Shown: one piece after another, positions 1-9,308 of the stretch
How the letters are laid out: each line of letters begins with the position of its first letter
How positions within the stretch are numbered: position 1 is the first letter of the stretch
From: Pirellulales bacterium
GTDB lineage: Bacteria; Planctomycetota; Planctomycetia; Pirellulales; JACPPG01
Direction: 5' to 3'
Length of the DNA: 64,000 nucleotides
Assembly: GCA_036499395.1 (NCBI GenBank)
Contig: DASYDW010000129.1
Span: 247,533 to 311,532, forward strand
Program-made: the position numbers and the translations under genes
The notes under the pieces: generated by a model
Told to the model about the DNA's origin: nothing
Database searches by the model: none
What the model saw: the letters and a program-made list of their open reading frames with translations, nothing else

Positions 1-717
1 CGCCAGTCCCCACGTCGAAAGCACGTTGGGGACGCGTTGCCAGGATTTCTCGGATCCGCAGATCACGCCCAGGCAGACATCACTGTGTCCGCTCATGATC
101 TTCGTCAAGCTTTCCATCACCAGTTCGGCGCCGAGCGCCAGCGGTCGGCAAATAGCCGGGCTGGCGAACGTATTGTCGACCAGCAGTCGCGCGCCTGACG
201 AACGGGCCAACGTCGATAGCGCCGCGATGTCGGGCACGCGCAGCAGTGGATTCGCAATCGTTTCGGCGACGACGAGCTTCGTTTCCGGCGACAGGGCAGC
301 CTGCACCGCGCTTAGGTTACAAACGTCAACCACCGTGCTGCGGATGCCCAATCGCGAGCATTCTGCGGTCAACAGTAACGACGTGCGGCCGTATAGTTGA
401 TTACTCACGAGCACGTGATCGCCGGGCGCGAGTTGTGATAGGACAATTGCCGCCAGCGCTCCCATGCCCGTGCAGCAAACTGCGGCCCGTTCGGCACCGT
501 GCAGCACACGGCACTTCTCGGCCAGCAGATCGGCATTGGGATGCCCGTCGCGTCGATAGGCGTAACCGGCCAGCTCGCCCCCCAAGAGCGCATCGGCCTG
601 ATCAATGCTCTCGCAGCGATAAACGGCCGCCGTATACAGCGGTGCAACCAGCGGCTGCGTCGGTTGTGGCGGCAGCACGTCGGGGCGCGGGCAGATGTCA
701 TCCGGCTTTTCAGCCAT
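1..717 (-). CDS. Cys/Met-metabolism PLP-dependent enzyme (trans-sulfuration family), 3' end cut by window edge
   Basis: Reading the minus strand from ATG at 717 gives an open frame of 239 codons to the window edge. It matches the cystathionine gamma-synthase/beta-lyase family (fold-type I PLP enzymes that make or break cystathionine or methionine C-S bonds in the cytoplasm). Visible landmarks are an N-terminal substrate segment with YAYRRDGHPNAD, the glycine-containing cofactor loop CCTGMGALAA, the aspartate segment LLVDNTFASP, and the PLP-lysine segment MESLTKIMSGHSDVCLG, where the lysine of SLTK should form the Schiff base. Only about 60 % of a usual 380-400-residue protein is present; the rest lies beyond base 1. 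A weak AAGG lies upstream of the start. The exact reaction (MetB, MetC, MetZ or MGL-like) cannot be decided from this part. Confidence 0.88.
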   Translation of the reverse strand, partial: MAEKPDDICPRPDVLPPQPTQPLVAPLYTAAVYRCESIDQADALLGGELAGYAYRRDGHPNADLLAEKCRVLHGAERAAVCCTGMGALAAIVLSQLAPGDHVLVSNQLYGRTSLLLTAECSRLGIRSTVVDVCNLSAVQAALSPETKLVVAETIANPLLRVPDIAALSTLARSSGARLLVDNTFASPAICRPLALGAELVMESLTKIMSGHSDVCLGVICGSEKSWQRVPNVLSTWGLA

Positions 718-893
718 AGGAGTGAGCCTTGAGGTGCGTGAGATATACAAACGTACGCGATCACCGCGCAATCACGATCGTCATTACCGCGATAGTATAG
801 TCAGGCCAGGTGCATGACACGTCGCCACACCCGCAACCGGGCGGCGCATCGAACTGAGTGGCGCCATGCCGCGGATCGGCGTGCGCCGGCCAC

Positions 894-1574
894 TCAAGCG
901 CGCCAGCGCCGCCCCAATCGCTCGTCGAGCACGGTCGCGTATAGACCGGTCAACTCCGCGACGCACGCCTCGTCGAGGCTTTGAGCAGGATCTTCGGGCA
1001 AGCCCGGCACGATCGCGACACGCCCTTCCAAGTCGCCGAAGCGTGATTGCACTTCCGCCGCCAGCGCTGCGTCAGCGACGATCACCCGGCTGGCATTCTC
1101 GGCGGCCTCGGCAGCCAGCCGTTGATAGCGCGAATCGAATTCGAATTCTGCCAGCTCCTCGCGCAAAGCGGTCACAACATAGGGCGCTCCCGACTCGAGC
1201 GCCAGATGTGCCATGATCCACACCTGCTGACAATGAACGATTTGTGGATCGAAATCGTCGATCTCGGCATCGAGCGCTCGCCGCAGCGTAGAGCGAAAAG
1301 TTGACAACTCATCATCCGAGAGTTCGGTAAATCGACGGCCAAGGGTCGGTCGCACGCCAAAATGCGGCGCGTCGAACGTTAACTCGGCGCGCGGGTTGTC
1401 GGGCGCGGCGATCACGCGGCGCATACCGATACGTCGCGAGACAACTCCGGCGGGCCCCACGTCGATCATGCGCACGGCATGCCCTGCGCCGTCCAATCCC
1501 ACGGCCAGGCTCAAGGACCGCGCGCCCGGTCCCTGCTCCTCGATCGGTATGTCACTCGCAATCAAGACGCGCAT
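894..1574 (-). CDS. Glycosyltransferase family 4-like N-terminal domain protein, no catalytic C-terminal domain
   Basis: The protein starts MRVLIASDIPIEEQGPGARS, the typical first strand and glycine-rich loop of a GT-B glycosyltransferase acceptor-binding domain. It continues with HAVRMIDVGP, an FDPQIVHCQQVW strand and VVTALREEL, as in Glyco_transf_4 proteins. At 226 residues it ends soon after the VAIVPGLPE segment, where a normal GT4 enzyme would begin its sugar-nucleotide-binding half (the E-x7-E motif). That half is absent, and no homologous continuation is visible in the next 170 bases. It may be a complete one-domain variant or a truncated enzyme. The frame is open upstream to 1991, but the extra N-terminal sequence is arginine-rich and unlike a protein start, so the ATG at 1574 is preferred. 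Confidence 0.7.
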   Translation of the reverse strand: MRVLIASDIPIEEQGPGARSLSLAVGLDGAGHAVRMIDVGPAGVVSRRIGMRRVIAAPDNPRAELTFDAPHFGVRPTLGRRFTELSDDELSTFRSTLRRALDAEIDDFDPQIVHCQQVWIMAHLALESGAPYVVTALREELAEFEFDSRYQRLAAEAAENASRVIVADAALAAEVQSRFGDLEGRVAIVPGLPEDPAQSLDEACVAELTGLYATVLDERLGRRWRA

Positions 1575-2539
1575 CAAACAGTTCGCCGAATGAGGAGAGC
1601 CGCGCCGTGCGGCCAGGATTCCGCTCGCGAGCGGGCCAGGAAACGAGTTCAATGACCGCGCCGTGCGTAGAACTTCAGTGTAACGAGCGTCGCCCTTTGG
1701 AAAGAAGCGGGATCGTTGCGTCGCACCAGAACCCGCGGCTTGCTTATGAGCGGTGTATGAGCCGCAGCGGGGATCGAAATGCCTTACCTCGGTCGTCCCG
1801 ACGGCACGGGGACCCGCCACGAACCGGCCGGGGCGACTGCGTCGCAACATCGCATCAATCGATTTCGATGCGATGACAACCGAGACACAGTCTCGGCTTC
1901 CCAGCGCCCCTCCGAGCCGTACCGAAGGTGCAGCGCCGGATATAGCATTGTGAAAGATCTGGAACCCCGGGGCGAGATAGCCATCGGTCACCCCCCGGGC
2001 GCAGGCATTTTCGTTGTGCTAGACCCCGGCCCACCCCTATATTGAACGCACCGATCACGGAGCAACGATCGCGTCGGATTCGGGCCGACCATATACGAAA
2101 ATACCGGGTCGCCTGGCCCTGCGGGGTGCGGCGGCAACATGGGGCGGAATCGGCTTCCGCTCGCCGCACGAGGCGAGCCGAGGCGGGGGTTGCCAGCACC
2201 CGCGGTAAAACTTTCGCGATCAGATAATTTTTCGCAGACCATCGGCCCACTCGCCGGCCGAATACTTGATCTAGAGGATTGTTCCTGCGGTAACGATTGC
2301 CGCGAACGTCCCGGCCATTCCGTCGGCCATCACGGAAAAGTCAGCGAGGAGCGAGCTTTCGGCGTAGAACTTGAAATAATGGATACCGTGGCAGTTGCGT
2401 GCGATTCGGCCGTCCTCCGGCGACCGCTCGCGTTGACGGCATTCATGAACCCTCTTCGCTTCCCCGCCGTATTGGGGGGCGAAAGCCGATAGCACGCAAG
2501 TAACACGAAAAAGCCCCTCAGCAAGCCTTCAGCGCGCCT
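1575..2539. other. 965-base gap without a recognisable gene
   Basis: Open frames here exist on both strands but are short, overlap one another, and give arginine/proline-rich translations without domains. They look like chance ORFs of high-GC DNA. No tRNA, rRNA or riboswitch signature was recognised. The gap separates two oppositely transcribed units, the glycosyltransferase-like gene leftward and the HlyD module rightward, so both promoters should lie here. I could not single out a convincing -35/-10 pair. Confidence 0.5.
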
Positions 2540-4594
2540 ATGAGTACCGATCAGGTAATCAACCCGGAACTGATCGAGCAGACGAAACAACAGATTCGCA
2601 GTCTGGTCGGGGAGATCGCGCAACTTGCTCGTCAGGACATCGGCGCCGCCGAGTTCTACAGCGAGTTTCTGAATCGCGTCGTCACGGCACTGGCCGCCGT
2701 TGGCGGTGCTGTCTGGACGGTCGCGGAAGGGGGCGGGCTACAACTCGAATATCAAGTCAACCTGCGCGAAACGCGGCTCGGCGAGAACGAAGAGGATACG
2801 GCTCGCCACGGCCGATTGCTGCACAAAGTCTTGCGCAGCGGCGAAGGCGCACTAGCGGCCCCCTTCTCCGGCGCCGGCGATGAGTCCGACGACAAGACCG
2901 GCAATCCGACGCCGATGTTGCTCGTGCTCGGCCCGGTGCAAATCGAGGGGGAGCCGAAGGGGCTGGTCGAGATCTTTCAGCGCCCCAGTGCCGACATTCG
3001 CACGCAGCGCGGCTATCTGAAATTCTTGATGCAGATGTGCGAGCTGATGGGGGATTTCCTCCGCTCGCGCCAGTTGCGTCAATACAGCGATCGGCAGACG
3101 CTGTGGAATCAGTTGGAAAACTTCACGCGCGCCGCGCATACCAGCCTTGATCCGTCGGTGGCCGCCTTTACGATCGTGAACGAAGCACGCCGCTTGATCG
3201 GCTGCGATCGCGTGAGCGTGGCCTTGCGTAAAGGTCGCAAGTGCCGCGTCGAGGCCGTCAGCGGCCAGGACGTCATGGACCGCCGCTCGAATACCGTCGT
3301 GCTGCTCAGCGAACTGGCCACGGCCGTGGTCGCCGCCGGCGAGCCGGTCTGGTACTCGGGCGATACGTCGGACATGGCGCCGCAAGTCGAAAATGCGCTG
3401 CAGGCGTACGTCGACGAGTCGCACGCCAAGAACGTGGCGGTGTTGCCGCTGATCAGGCCCGAGGCCGGCGCGACCGACGAGGACGCGCCGCCGCCGACAG
3501 CGATCGGCGCCCTGATCGTCGAACAAATTGAGGACAGCCGTCCGCGCGACGGCATGGTGCAGCGCGTCAACGTCGTCTGCGAGCACAGTGCCACGGCCTT
3601 GGGCAACGCGCTGGAGCACAACAGCCTGTTTTTGCTGCCCGTGTGGCGGTCGCTGGGCAAAGCCCGCTGGGTGCTGGCCGCCCGCACGTTGCCGAAGACG
3701 ATTTTGATTTCGCTGGCCGTCATCGGCGCGGTCATCGCCCTGTGTGTGGTGCCGGCGAATTTCAAGATTCAAGGTAAGGGCAAGCTGCAGCCGGTCATTC
3801 GCCGCGACGTTTCCGCCAGTGTCGAGGGGACCGTGACCAAGGTCTACGTCGAGCACGGCGCCACGGTCCGCAAAGGGCAATTGCTGGCCGACCTGCAAAA
3901 CACCGACCTGGACGTAAAGATCACGGAAGTCGAAGGAACGTTGAGCGAGGTTAACGAAAACCTGTCGTCGATCTCGCGACATTTGATCGAAATCAAGAAA
4001 TCGAGCAAGTCCGACCCTCGGCAATCGACCGCCTCGGAGGAAGCAAAGCTCGCGTCCGAAGAAAGCCAGGCCAAGGAAAAGCTCCTCAGCCTGCGGGCGC
4101 AGTTGAAGATCTTGCTCAGCAAGCGCGAGCGATTGAAGATCACCAGCCCGATCGACGGTCAGGTAACGACCTGGGACGTGGATAACCTGCTCGAGGGGCG
4201 TACCGTGCAGCCGGGGCAGGTGCTGATGAGCATTTCGGATCCCAACGGCGATTGGGAGCTGGAAGTGCTCATACCCGAAGAGCACATGGGCTATATCGCC
4301 CGTGCCCAAAAAGAAGCGAATCAACACGATTTGAAGGTGACGTACATTCTGGAAAACGATCCGTCGCATTGGCACGAAGGCAAAGTCGGCGACGTCCACT
4401 TGGCGGCCGAGGTGCGCGGCGAGGACGGCAACACCGTGCTTGTCCATGTCGCGATCGACAAGCACGACTTGCAAGAGCTAAGCCAGGGTGCCGGCGTCAG
4501 GTCCAACGTATTCTGCGGCAAGCGTGCCGTGGGCTTCGTTTGGTTCCACGACTTGATCGAGTTCCTCCATTCACGCGTACTGTTCCGAATCTAA
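2540..4594 (+). CDS. Membrane-anchored HlyD-type adaptor with cytoplasmic GAF domain
   Basis: This 684-residue protein has an unusual order of parts. Residues about 1-190 are a soluble region. About 195-350 form a GAF-like sensor domain (SLDPSVAAFTIVNEARRLIG, CDRVSVAL, VAVLPLI, IGALIVEQ). About 387-406 is a single membrane helix (TILISLAVIGAVIALCVVP). About 414 onward is an HlyD/biotinyl-lipoyl adaptor (VEGTVTKVYVEHGATVRKGQ), followed by a lysine/glutamate-rich coiled coil (about 450-535) and the second lipoyl half (ITSPIDGQVTTWDV). HlyD adaptors link inner-membrane transporters to outer parts of an efflux path; here the cytoplasmic side could sense a small ligand. It is the first gene of a same-strand trio with a second adaptor and an M50/HlyD fusion, so joint function is likely. 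No strong ribosome-binding site precedes the ATG. Confidence 0.82.
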   Translation: MSTDQVINPELIEQTKQQIRSLVGEIAQLARQDIGAAEFYSEFLNRVVTALAAVGGAVWTVAEGGGLQLEYQVNLRETRLGENEEDTARHGRLLHKVLRSGEGALAAPFSGAGDESDDKTGNPTPMLLVLGPVQIEGEPKGLVEIFQRPSADIRTQRGYLKFLMQMCELMGDFLRSRQLRQYSDRQTLWNQLENFTRAAHTSLDPSVAAFTIVNEARRLIGCDRVSVALRKGRKCRVEAVSGQDVMDRRSNTVVLLSELATAVVAAGEPVWYSGDTSDMAPQVENALQAYVDESHAKNVAVLPLIRPEAGATDEDAPPPTAIGALIVEQIEDSRPRDGMVQRVNVVCEHSATALGNALEHNSLFLLPVWRSLGKARWVLAARTLPKTILISLAVIGAVIALCVVPANFKIQGKGKLQPVIRRDVSASVEGTVTKVYVEHGATVRKGQLLADLQNTDLDVKITEVEGTLSEVNENLSSISRHLIEIKKSSKSDPRQSTASEEAKLASEESQAKEKLLSLRAQLKILLSKRERLKITSPIDGQVTTWDVDNLLEGRTVQPGQVLMSISDPNGDWELEVLIPEEHMGYIARAQKEANQHDLKVTYILENDPSHWHEGKVGDVHLAAEVRGEDGNTVLVHVAIDKHDLQELSQGAGVRSNVFCGKRAVGFVWFHDLIEFLHSRVLFRI

Positions 4595-4711
4595 TTTCCG
4601 AATCCAGGTGTACCCGTGGTCCACTCGGGCCCAGGCCAGCGACCTCACTCGTAAATCATCGAAAGCCACCGGGCAAATCGCGTGTCGACCCGACAGCGAA
4701 GGAGTTCGTCT

Positions 4712-5671
4712 ATGCTGCGTCTTAGTTTTGTCGCCTGTGGAATCGTGCTGGCCGTTACGCTGATCGGCGTTGCGCAGCAGTCGACCGGGGGCTCGCCCTC
4801 CGAGGCGCACATCCGCTATCCCGAGTGCCTGGTCAAGCTGAATGATCGCTTCGACGTGCAGGTCTCGGCCCAAGAGGCCGGCGTTCTGCAGAGCCTCGAA
4901 GCTCACGAAGGGATGGAAGTGCAGGCGGGTGACGTGCTAGGCCAGATCGATGACAGCCAGGCGCAGAGCAAGAAGAAGGTCGCCGTTGCCGAACACAAGG
5001 TCGCGCAAACCGAGGCCGAGAACGACGTCGACATTCGTTTCAATCAGGCGCAATCGGGCGTGGCCGAAATGGAATACAAGCTCAGTGAGGAAGCCAATCG
5101 GATCGCGACCAAGGCGCGCCCTCGGGTCGAAATGGAAAAGCTCCGCCTGCAATGGAAGAAGGCTTACCTGGCCATCGAGCAGGCCGAGCTGAAGCAAAAG
5201 ACCAATCGCCTCACGGCCGGGGCCAAAGAGGCCGAGGTCGACGCCGCGGACAACGATATCCAACGCCGCAAGATTACCGCGCCCCTGGCCGGTGACGTCA
5301 TCGAAATCACGCCGGGCGTCGGCGAATGGCTGAATCCTGGTTCCCCCATCGTACGGATCGTGCAAATGGACAAGCTGCGCGTCGAGGGGATGTTGAACAT
5401 CAAGGACTTCGGCCCCGATCAAATTTCCAATCGCCCGGTGAAGGTCATGACTCAGGTCGGCCCGAGCCGCGTCGAGGAATTTCAGGGCAAGGTCGTGTTT
5501 ATCGACCCCGAGTTGCTCCCCAACGGCAAATATCGCGTGCTGGCCGAGGTCGTGAATCGTCGCGCCGAAGGGGATGGCCCCTGGCTGCTGCGTCCCGGTA
5601 TGCAGCCCGAGGAAATGGTGATCGACGCATTGCCCGGCAAACCGTCCGGCACCGCGGCGCAATCGAGGTAA
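4712..5671 (+). CDS. HlyD/RND-type periplasmic adaptor protein
   Basis: The 319-residue product begins with a signal or anchor segment (MLRLSFVACGIVLAVTLIG) and then a lipoyl half-domain (VSAQEAGVLQSLEAHEGMEV, followed by QAGDVLGQID). A long charged coiled-coil hairpin covers about residues 85-185, then comes the returning lipoyl half (ITAPLAGDVIEI) and a beta-barrel part (MLNIKDFGPDQI, VMTQVG). This is the usual plan of membrane-fusion proteins, at a usual length. The frame is open from 4682, but ATG 4712 is chosen because GAAGGAG sits 8 bases before it and the signal peptide then starts at residue 1. It is the middle gene of the trio, 117 bases after the GAF-HlyD gene and 106 bases before the M50 gene. 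Substrate and partner transporter are unknown. Confidence 0.82.
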   Translation: MLRLSFVACGIVLAVTLIGVAQQSTGGSPSEAHIRYPECLVKLNDRFDVQVSAQEAGVLQSLEAHEGMEVQAGDVLGQIDDSQAQSKKKVAVAEHKVAQTEAENDVDIRFNQAQSGVAEMEYKLSEEANRIATKARPRVEMEKLRLQWKKAYLAIEQAELKQKTNRLTAGAKEAEVDAADNDIQRRKITAPLAGDVIEITPGVGEWLNPGSPIVRIVQMDKLRVEGMLNIKDFGPDQISNRPVKVMTQVGPSRVEEFQGKVVFIDPELLPNGKYRVLAEVVNRRAEGDGPWLLRPGMQPEEMVIDALPGKPSGTAAQSR

Positions 5672-5777
5672 CGCCCCGCGAAGTGCCCGATAAAGTCGCT
5701 TCGAACGGTGTTCAGCCTGGTTCGCGGCCGATTCGATCGCCAGAGCGCCGCATCTTTTCGTCAGAGCTTCTTGAAAT

Positions 5778-8018
5778 ATGGCAACGTTGGCTGACAGTCT
5801 GGTCTCCAGTTCCGCACGGCGGCTGGGGGTCCGCGCTCGGCCGGACTTGTCCGTCAAACGGCACCGCTACCACGGCCGGTCCTACTGGGTCGTCAAAGAG
5901 CCCGTCAGCCTGTCCTACTTCCGCTTTCAGGAAGAGGAATTCGCCATCCTGCAGATGCTGGACGGCCACACCAGCCTGGATGAAATCAAGGATCGGTTCG
6001 AAGCCGAGTTTCCGCCGCAAAAGATCACGGTCGAAGAACTGCAGCAGTTCATCGTCACCTTGCACCGTCGTGGGCTGGTCATCGCCGACACGCCGGGCCA
6101 GGGAGGACAGCTCAAGAAGCGCCGCGACGAGCGCTGGTGGCAGGAGTTCTGGGGCAAGCTGTCGAACGTACTTTCGATTCGCTTTCGCGGCATCGATCCG
6201 GACCGTTTGCTCACCTGGCTGGACCGTCGCCTGGCATTTATGTTTCGCACGCCCACCGTGGTGTGCTGCATGCTGCTGGCCGTGTCGGCGCTCTTGCTTG
6301 TCATGGTGCAGTTGGACGAGTTTCGCGCGAAGCTGCCCGGCTTCCACGATTTCTTCAATTTGCACAACGCGGTCTGGATCGGCATTACGCTGGCCGTGAC
6401 GAAAGTGATTCACGAGTTCGGCCACGGCCTGACGTGCAAGCATTTCGGCGGCGAGTGCCACGAGATGGGCGTCATGTTGCTGGTGATGACGCCCTGCTTG
6501 TATTGCAACGTGTCGGACTCGTGGATGCTGCCCAGCAAATGGCAGCGCGCCATGATCGGCGCCGCCGGCATGTACGTCGAGGTGATCATCGCCTCGATCT
6601 GCACTTTTTTATGGTGGTACAGCAAGCCAGGCTTGTTGAATCAATTGTGCCTGAGCACGATGTTCGTCTGCTCGGTCAGCACGATCATGTTCAATGGCAA
6701 CCCGCTGCTGCGCTACGACGGATATTACATCCTGTCGGACTTGCTCGAGATTCCAAACCTGCGGCAGAAGGCCAGCGAGATTCTCAATCGCAAGCTGAGC
6801 TACTGGTGCTTGGGCATCGAGCAGCCCGATAACCCGTTTCTGCCCGACCGCAACCAGACGCTGTTCGCCATCTATAGCCTGGCGGCGGTGACGTACAGTT
6901 GGGTCGTGGTGTTCTCGATTCTGTGGTTCTTGCAGCGGATGCTGGAGCCGTATCATTTGAAGAGTATCGGCCGCGTCATCGCCATGGCGGCAATGTACGG
7001 TTTGTTCGTGCAGCCCTTGTGGAAGCTGTGGACCTACTTCCGCGTGCCAGGGAGGACCGATCAAGTGAAGAAGCTACGCTTGCTGGCCACGGTCGCCGTG
7101 GTGGGGGCGGTGATCGCTGCAATCTTTACCGTGCCGCTACCGCATCGCGAGTATTGCATGCTGCAGATTCAGCCGCACGAGGCCGCCAGCGTGCGCGTGA
7201 TCATCCCGGGGCGCATCGAGGAAATCCTGGTCGAGCCAGGCCAGCGCGTCGATGCCGGTCAGCCTCTGCTGCGTTTGAGCAACCCTGACCTGGAGCTATT
7301 GATCACGGACCTCGAAGGCAAACTGACCGTCGATCGGGCGAAATACGCAGGGCTGCAACTGCAACAGTTCCGCGACGACACGGCGGCCCTTCAGATGGCC
7401 AGCGTTCACGAAAATATCCTCGCGACCGAGGATGCCCTGCGTCAAAAGAAAGCCGACCTGGCGAAGCTCGACATTTTGGCGCCGATGGCCGGAACCGTAT
7501 TGCCCCCTCCTGAGTTGCCGCACAAAACGGTCAACCCCGACGGACAACTTCCCAGTTGGTATGGCACGCCGCTCGAATCGCGCAACCTAGGATCTTACCT
7601 AAGCGTGAGTACTCTGATCTGCATGGTCGGCGATCCCAACCAGATGCACGCCGACCTGGTGCTGGATCAATCGCAGATCGACTTCGTCGCGACCGGGCAG
7701 AGCGTCGACATCAAGCTCGACCATTTGCCGCTGGACGAGTTCCAGGGAAAGATTGCCAAGATCGCCCTGGAGGATATGAAGGCCACGCCCAAGAACATGT
7801 CCAACAAGTCCGGCGGCGAAGTTGCGTCAAAGACCGACGAGTCCGGCGTCGAGCGCCCCTGGAGCCCTTCGTACCAGGCGCTCGTCTTTCCCTTGACGGG
7901 GCCTGACGATCTGCTGCGGAGCGGGTTACGCGGCCGCGCAAAGATTCACGCCCGCTGGCAAACGGCCGCCCAGCGCGCGTGGCGCCTGCTCAGCGATACC
8001 TTCAACGTCCGGCTATAA
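5778..8018 (+). CDS. PqqD-like/M50 site-2-protease-like/HlyD fusion membrane protein
   Basis: Three modules are visible in 746 residues. Residues about 20-110 resemble a PqqD-like winged-helix domain (SYFRFQEEEFAILQMLDGHT, then a helix and a wing ending in RGLVIAD); such domains bind leader peptides in many peptide-maturation systems. Residues about 150-450 are a multi-helix membrane domain with the zinc motif HEFGH at 212-216 and the third-ligand motif NGNPLLRYDG near 306-315, both characteristic of M50 intramembrane metalloproteases. From about 460 to the end there is an HlyD-like lipoyl domain (VIIPGRIEEILVEPGQRVDA), a coiled coil and a beta domain. The catalytic residues appear intact. 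Position after two adaptors suggests one membrane complex, perhaps for peptide processing and export; no precursor peptide was found nearby. Confidence 0.85.
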   Translation: MATLADSLVSSSARRLGVRARPDLSVKRHRYHGRSYWVVKEPVSLSYFRFQEEEFAILQMLDGHTSLDEIKDRFEAEFPPQKITVEELQQFIVTLHRRGLVIADTPGQGGQLKKRRDERWWQEFWGKLSNVLSIRFRGIDPDRLLTWLDRRLAFMFRTPTVVCCMLLAVSALLLVMVQLDEFRAKLPGFHDFFNLHNAVWIGITLAVTKVIHEFGHGLTCKHFGGECHEMGVMLLVMTPCLYCNVSDSWMLPSKWQRAMIGAAGMYVEVIIASICTFLWWYSKPGLLNQLCLSTMFVCSVSTIMFNGNPLLRYDGYYILSDLLEIPNLRQKASEILNRKLSYWCLGIEQPDNPFLPDRNQTLFAIYSLAAVTYSWVVVFSILWFLQRMLEPYHLKSIGRVIAMAAMYGLFVQPLWKLWTYFRVPGRTDQVKKLRLLATVAVVGAVIAAIFTVPLPHREYCMLQIQPHEAASVRVIIPGRIEEILVEPGQRVDAGQPLLRLSNPDLELLITDLEGKLTVDRAKYAGLQLQQFRDDTAALQMASVHENILATEDALRQKKADLAKLDILAPMAGTVLPPPELPHKTVNPDGQLPSWYGTPLESRNLGSYLSVSTLICMVGDPNQMHADLVLDQSQIDFVATGQSVDIKLDHLPLDEFQGKIAKIALEDMKATPKNMSNKSGGEVASKTDESGVERPWSPSYQALVFPLTGPDDLLRSGLRGRAKIHARWQTAAQRAWRLLSDTFNVRL

Positions 8019-8051
8019 GTGCCGTCACGCACGTTGCAGGTACGCTGCGGT

Positions 8052-9077
8052 TCACCACGGGCGTGGCAAGATCGCCGGCGCTCCGGGGCGCAATCCTAGC
8101 CGCTCTTCTCGATAGGCCGGCAGCGTATCGATCGGCGGTAGTTCAGTGGCCGACAGGTTCTTCGCCGTGCCGGGCGCGTGCTCCGTGCTATTCAGCGCTA
8201 CGTCGAACGTGTCGATGACCTGATCGTCCAGGTCCAGCACGCGCACCGCCAAGTGGTCGTCATAAACATCGACCAGCCCGTAATGATTCCGCCCCGCGGT
8301 CAGTGCGCCTGTGTATGCAGCGGGCTTTTCGGCGGCGTATAAGTTCGGCGCGCCGCCACCGCTAACGACGTAGGTGATGCCGTCGAGCGGTTTCGATCGT
8401 TCGTAGTAATGGTTGTGCCCGGTCAGGACGAGCGTCGCGTCGGAATTCTTCAGCGCGCCGTGGGTCCACAAGCGGAACCAATACATGTTCGCCCAATCGC
8501 GTTTGCTGCCGGTAAAAATCGGGCGATGCTGACAGACGACCGTGGGCCCCGGATGCCGCGATAACTCCCAACTGAGAAAGTTCGCTTGCTCGGTACCCGG
8601 CAGCGGGAACCGCTCGGAGTTCAGCATCACGAAGTTCAGGCCACGGTGGCGGAAGTGATAGAAGGTGCGCGGCAAGTGGGCGAAATATTGCCGAAAGCGA
8701 ATTTCTCCCCGATCGTCGTAGCACTTTTCCTTGTCGTGATTTCCCACAACGGGCATCAATCGCAGCCGGTTCTTGGCTGCTTCGTTCAGGACGTATTCCC
8801 ACTGCTCGTCGCTATCCCCTCGGTCGACGATATCTCCCAGATGCACGACGAACTCCAGGTTCGCGTCGCGCAATTTCGCAAAGATGCGATCCGTGATGCC
8901 GCGCCCTTCGTGCGTATCGCCGACGAAGGCAAAGCTCCACAGCTTCGCGTCGGCAGGGGACGAAAAGCTAGCAGGCTCGCTGATCGTGGGCGAGATTCTA
9001 GCTACACCCCAGGCGATGATGCCGCACAACATGGCGCCGCACAGCAGGACCATGCTACGTCGTCGCGTGATTCTCAT
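8052..9077 (-). CDS. Calcineurin-like metallophosphoesterase, membrane-anchored or exported
   Basis: All metal-binding signatures of the metallophosphoesterase superfamily are present in order: GDTHEG, GDIVDRGD, GNHD and GHNHYYER, with an extra VCQHRPIF segment that supplies a histidine. The N-terminus after the chosen ATG at 9077 is MRITRRRSMVLLCGAMLCG, an arginine-rich n-region and hydrophobic core that could be a Tat-like or Sec signal, or an anchor, so it probably acts outside the cytoplasm on a phosphoester. The frame extends upstream to 9131, but that extension would bury the signal sequence. At 341 residues it has the size of purple-acid-phosphatase-like enzymes without extra domains. 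The gene converges with the M50 fusion gene, the two stops being 33 bases apart. The substrate cannot be told from sequence. Confidence 0.85.
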   Translation of the reverse strand: MRITRRRSMVLLCGAMLCGIIAWGVARISPTISEPASFSSPADAKLWSFAFVGDTHEGRGITDRIFAKLRDANLEFVVHLGDIVDRGDSDEQWEYVLNEAAKNRLRLMPVVGNHDKEKCYDDRGEIRFRQYFAHLPRTFYHFRHRGLNFVMLNSERFPLPGTEQANFLSWELSRHPGPTVVCQHRPIFTGSKRDWANMYWFRLWTHGALKNSDATLVLTGHNHYYERSKPLDGITYVVSGGGAPNLYAAEKPAAYTGALTAGRNHYGLVDVYDDHLAVRVLDLDDQVIDTFDVALNSTEHAPGTAKNLSATELPPIDTLPAYREERLGLRPGAPAILPRPW

Positions 9078-9308
9078 GTCGCACCATCGACGTCCGCGCG
9101 GCTTGGCCGCCGCAAAAAAAAAGAGAGACAACAGCCGCTCGTCGCGCGCTTGTAAGTACCGCGATGGCGAAGGGGAGATCGGCTTTGGCCAATCACCGCA
9201 AAGGCCCGGCTTTTACCAGCTTTGCGAAACTAGCTCAAGACAGGATTCACCGCAGCCGGCGGGCCGGCCCTTCTAGGAACTGGGCCCGCTGATTCCGGCA
9301 GCACAGTA

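Noticed and set aside
1607..2495. Several overlapping short open frames on both strands
   Set aside because: Mutually overlapping, no ribosome-binding sites and no family resemblance.
2852..4474. 540-codon open frame antisense to the GAF-HlyD gene
   Set aside because: Composition shadow of a high-GC gene; the sense frame has clear GAF and HlyD features.
4937..5857. 306-codon open frame antisense to the HlyD gene
   Set aside because: Same reasoning: no domain, no start signals, wholly covered by a well-supported gene.
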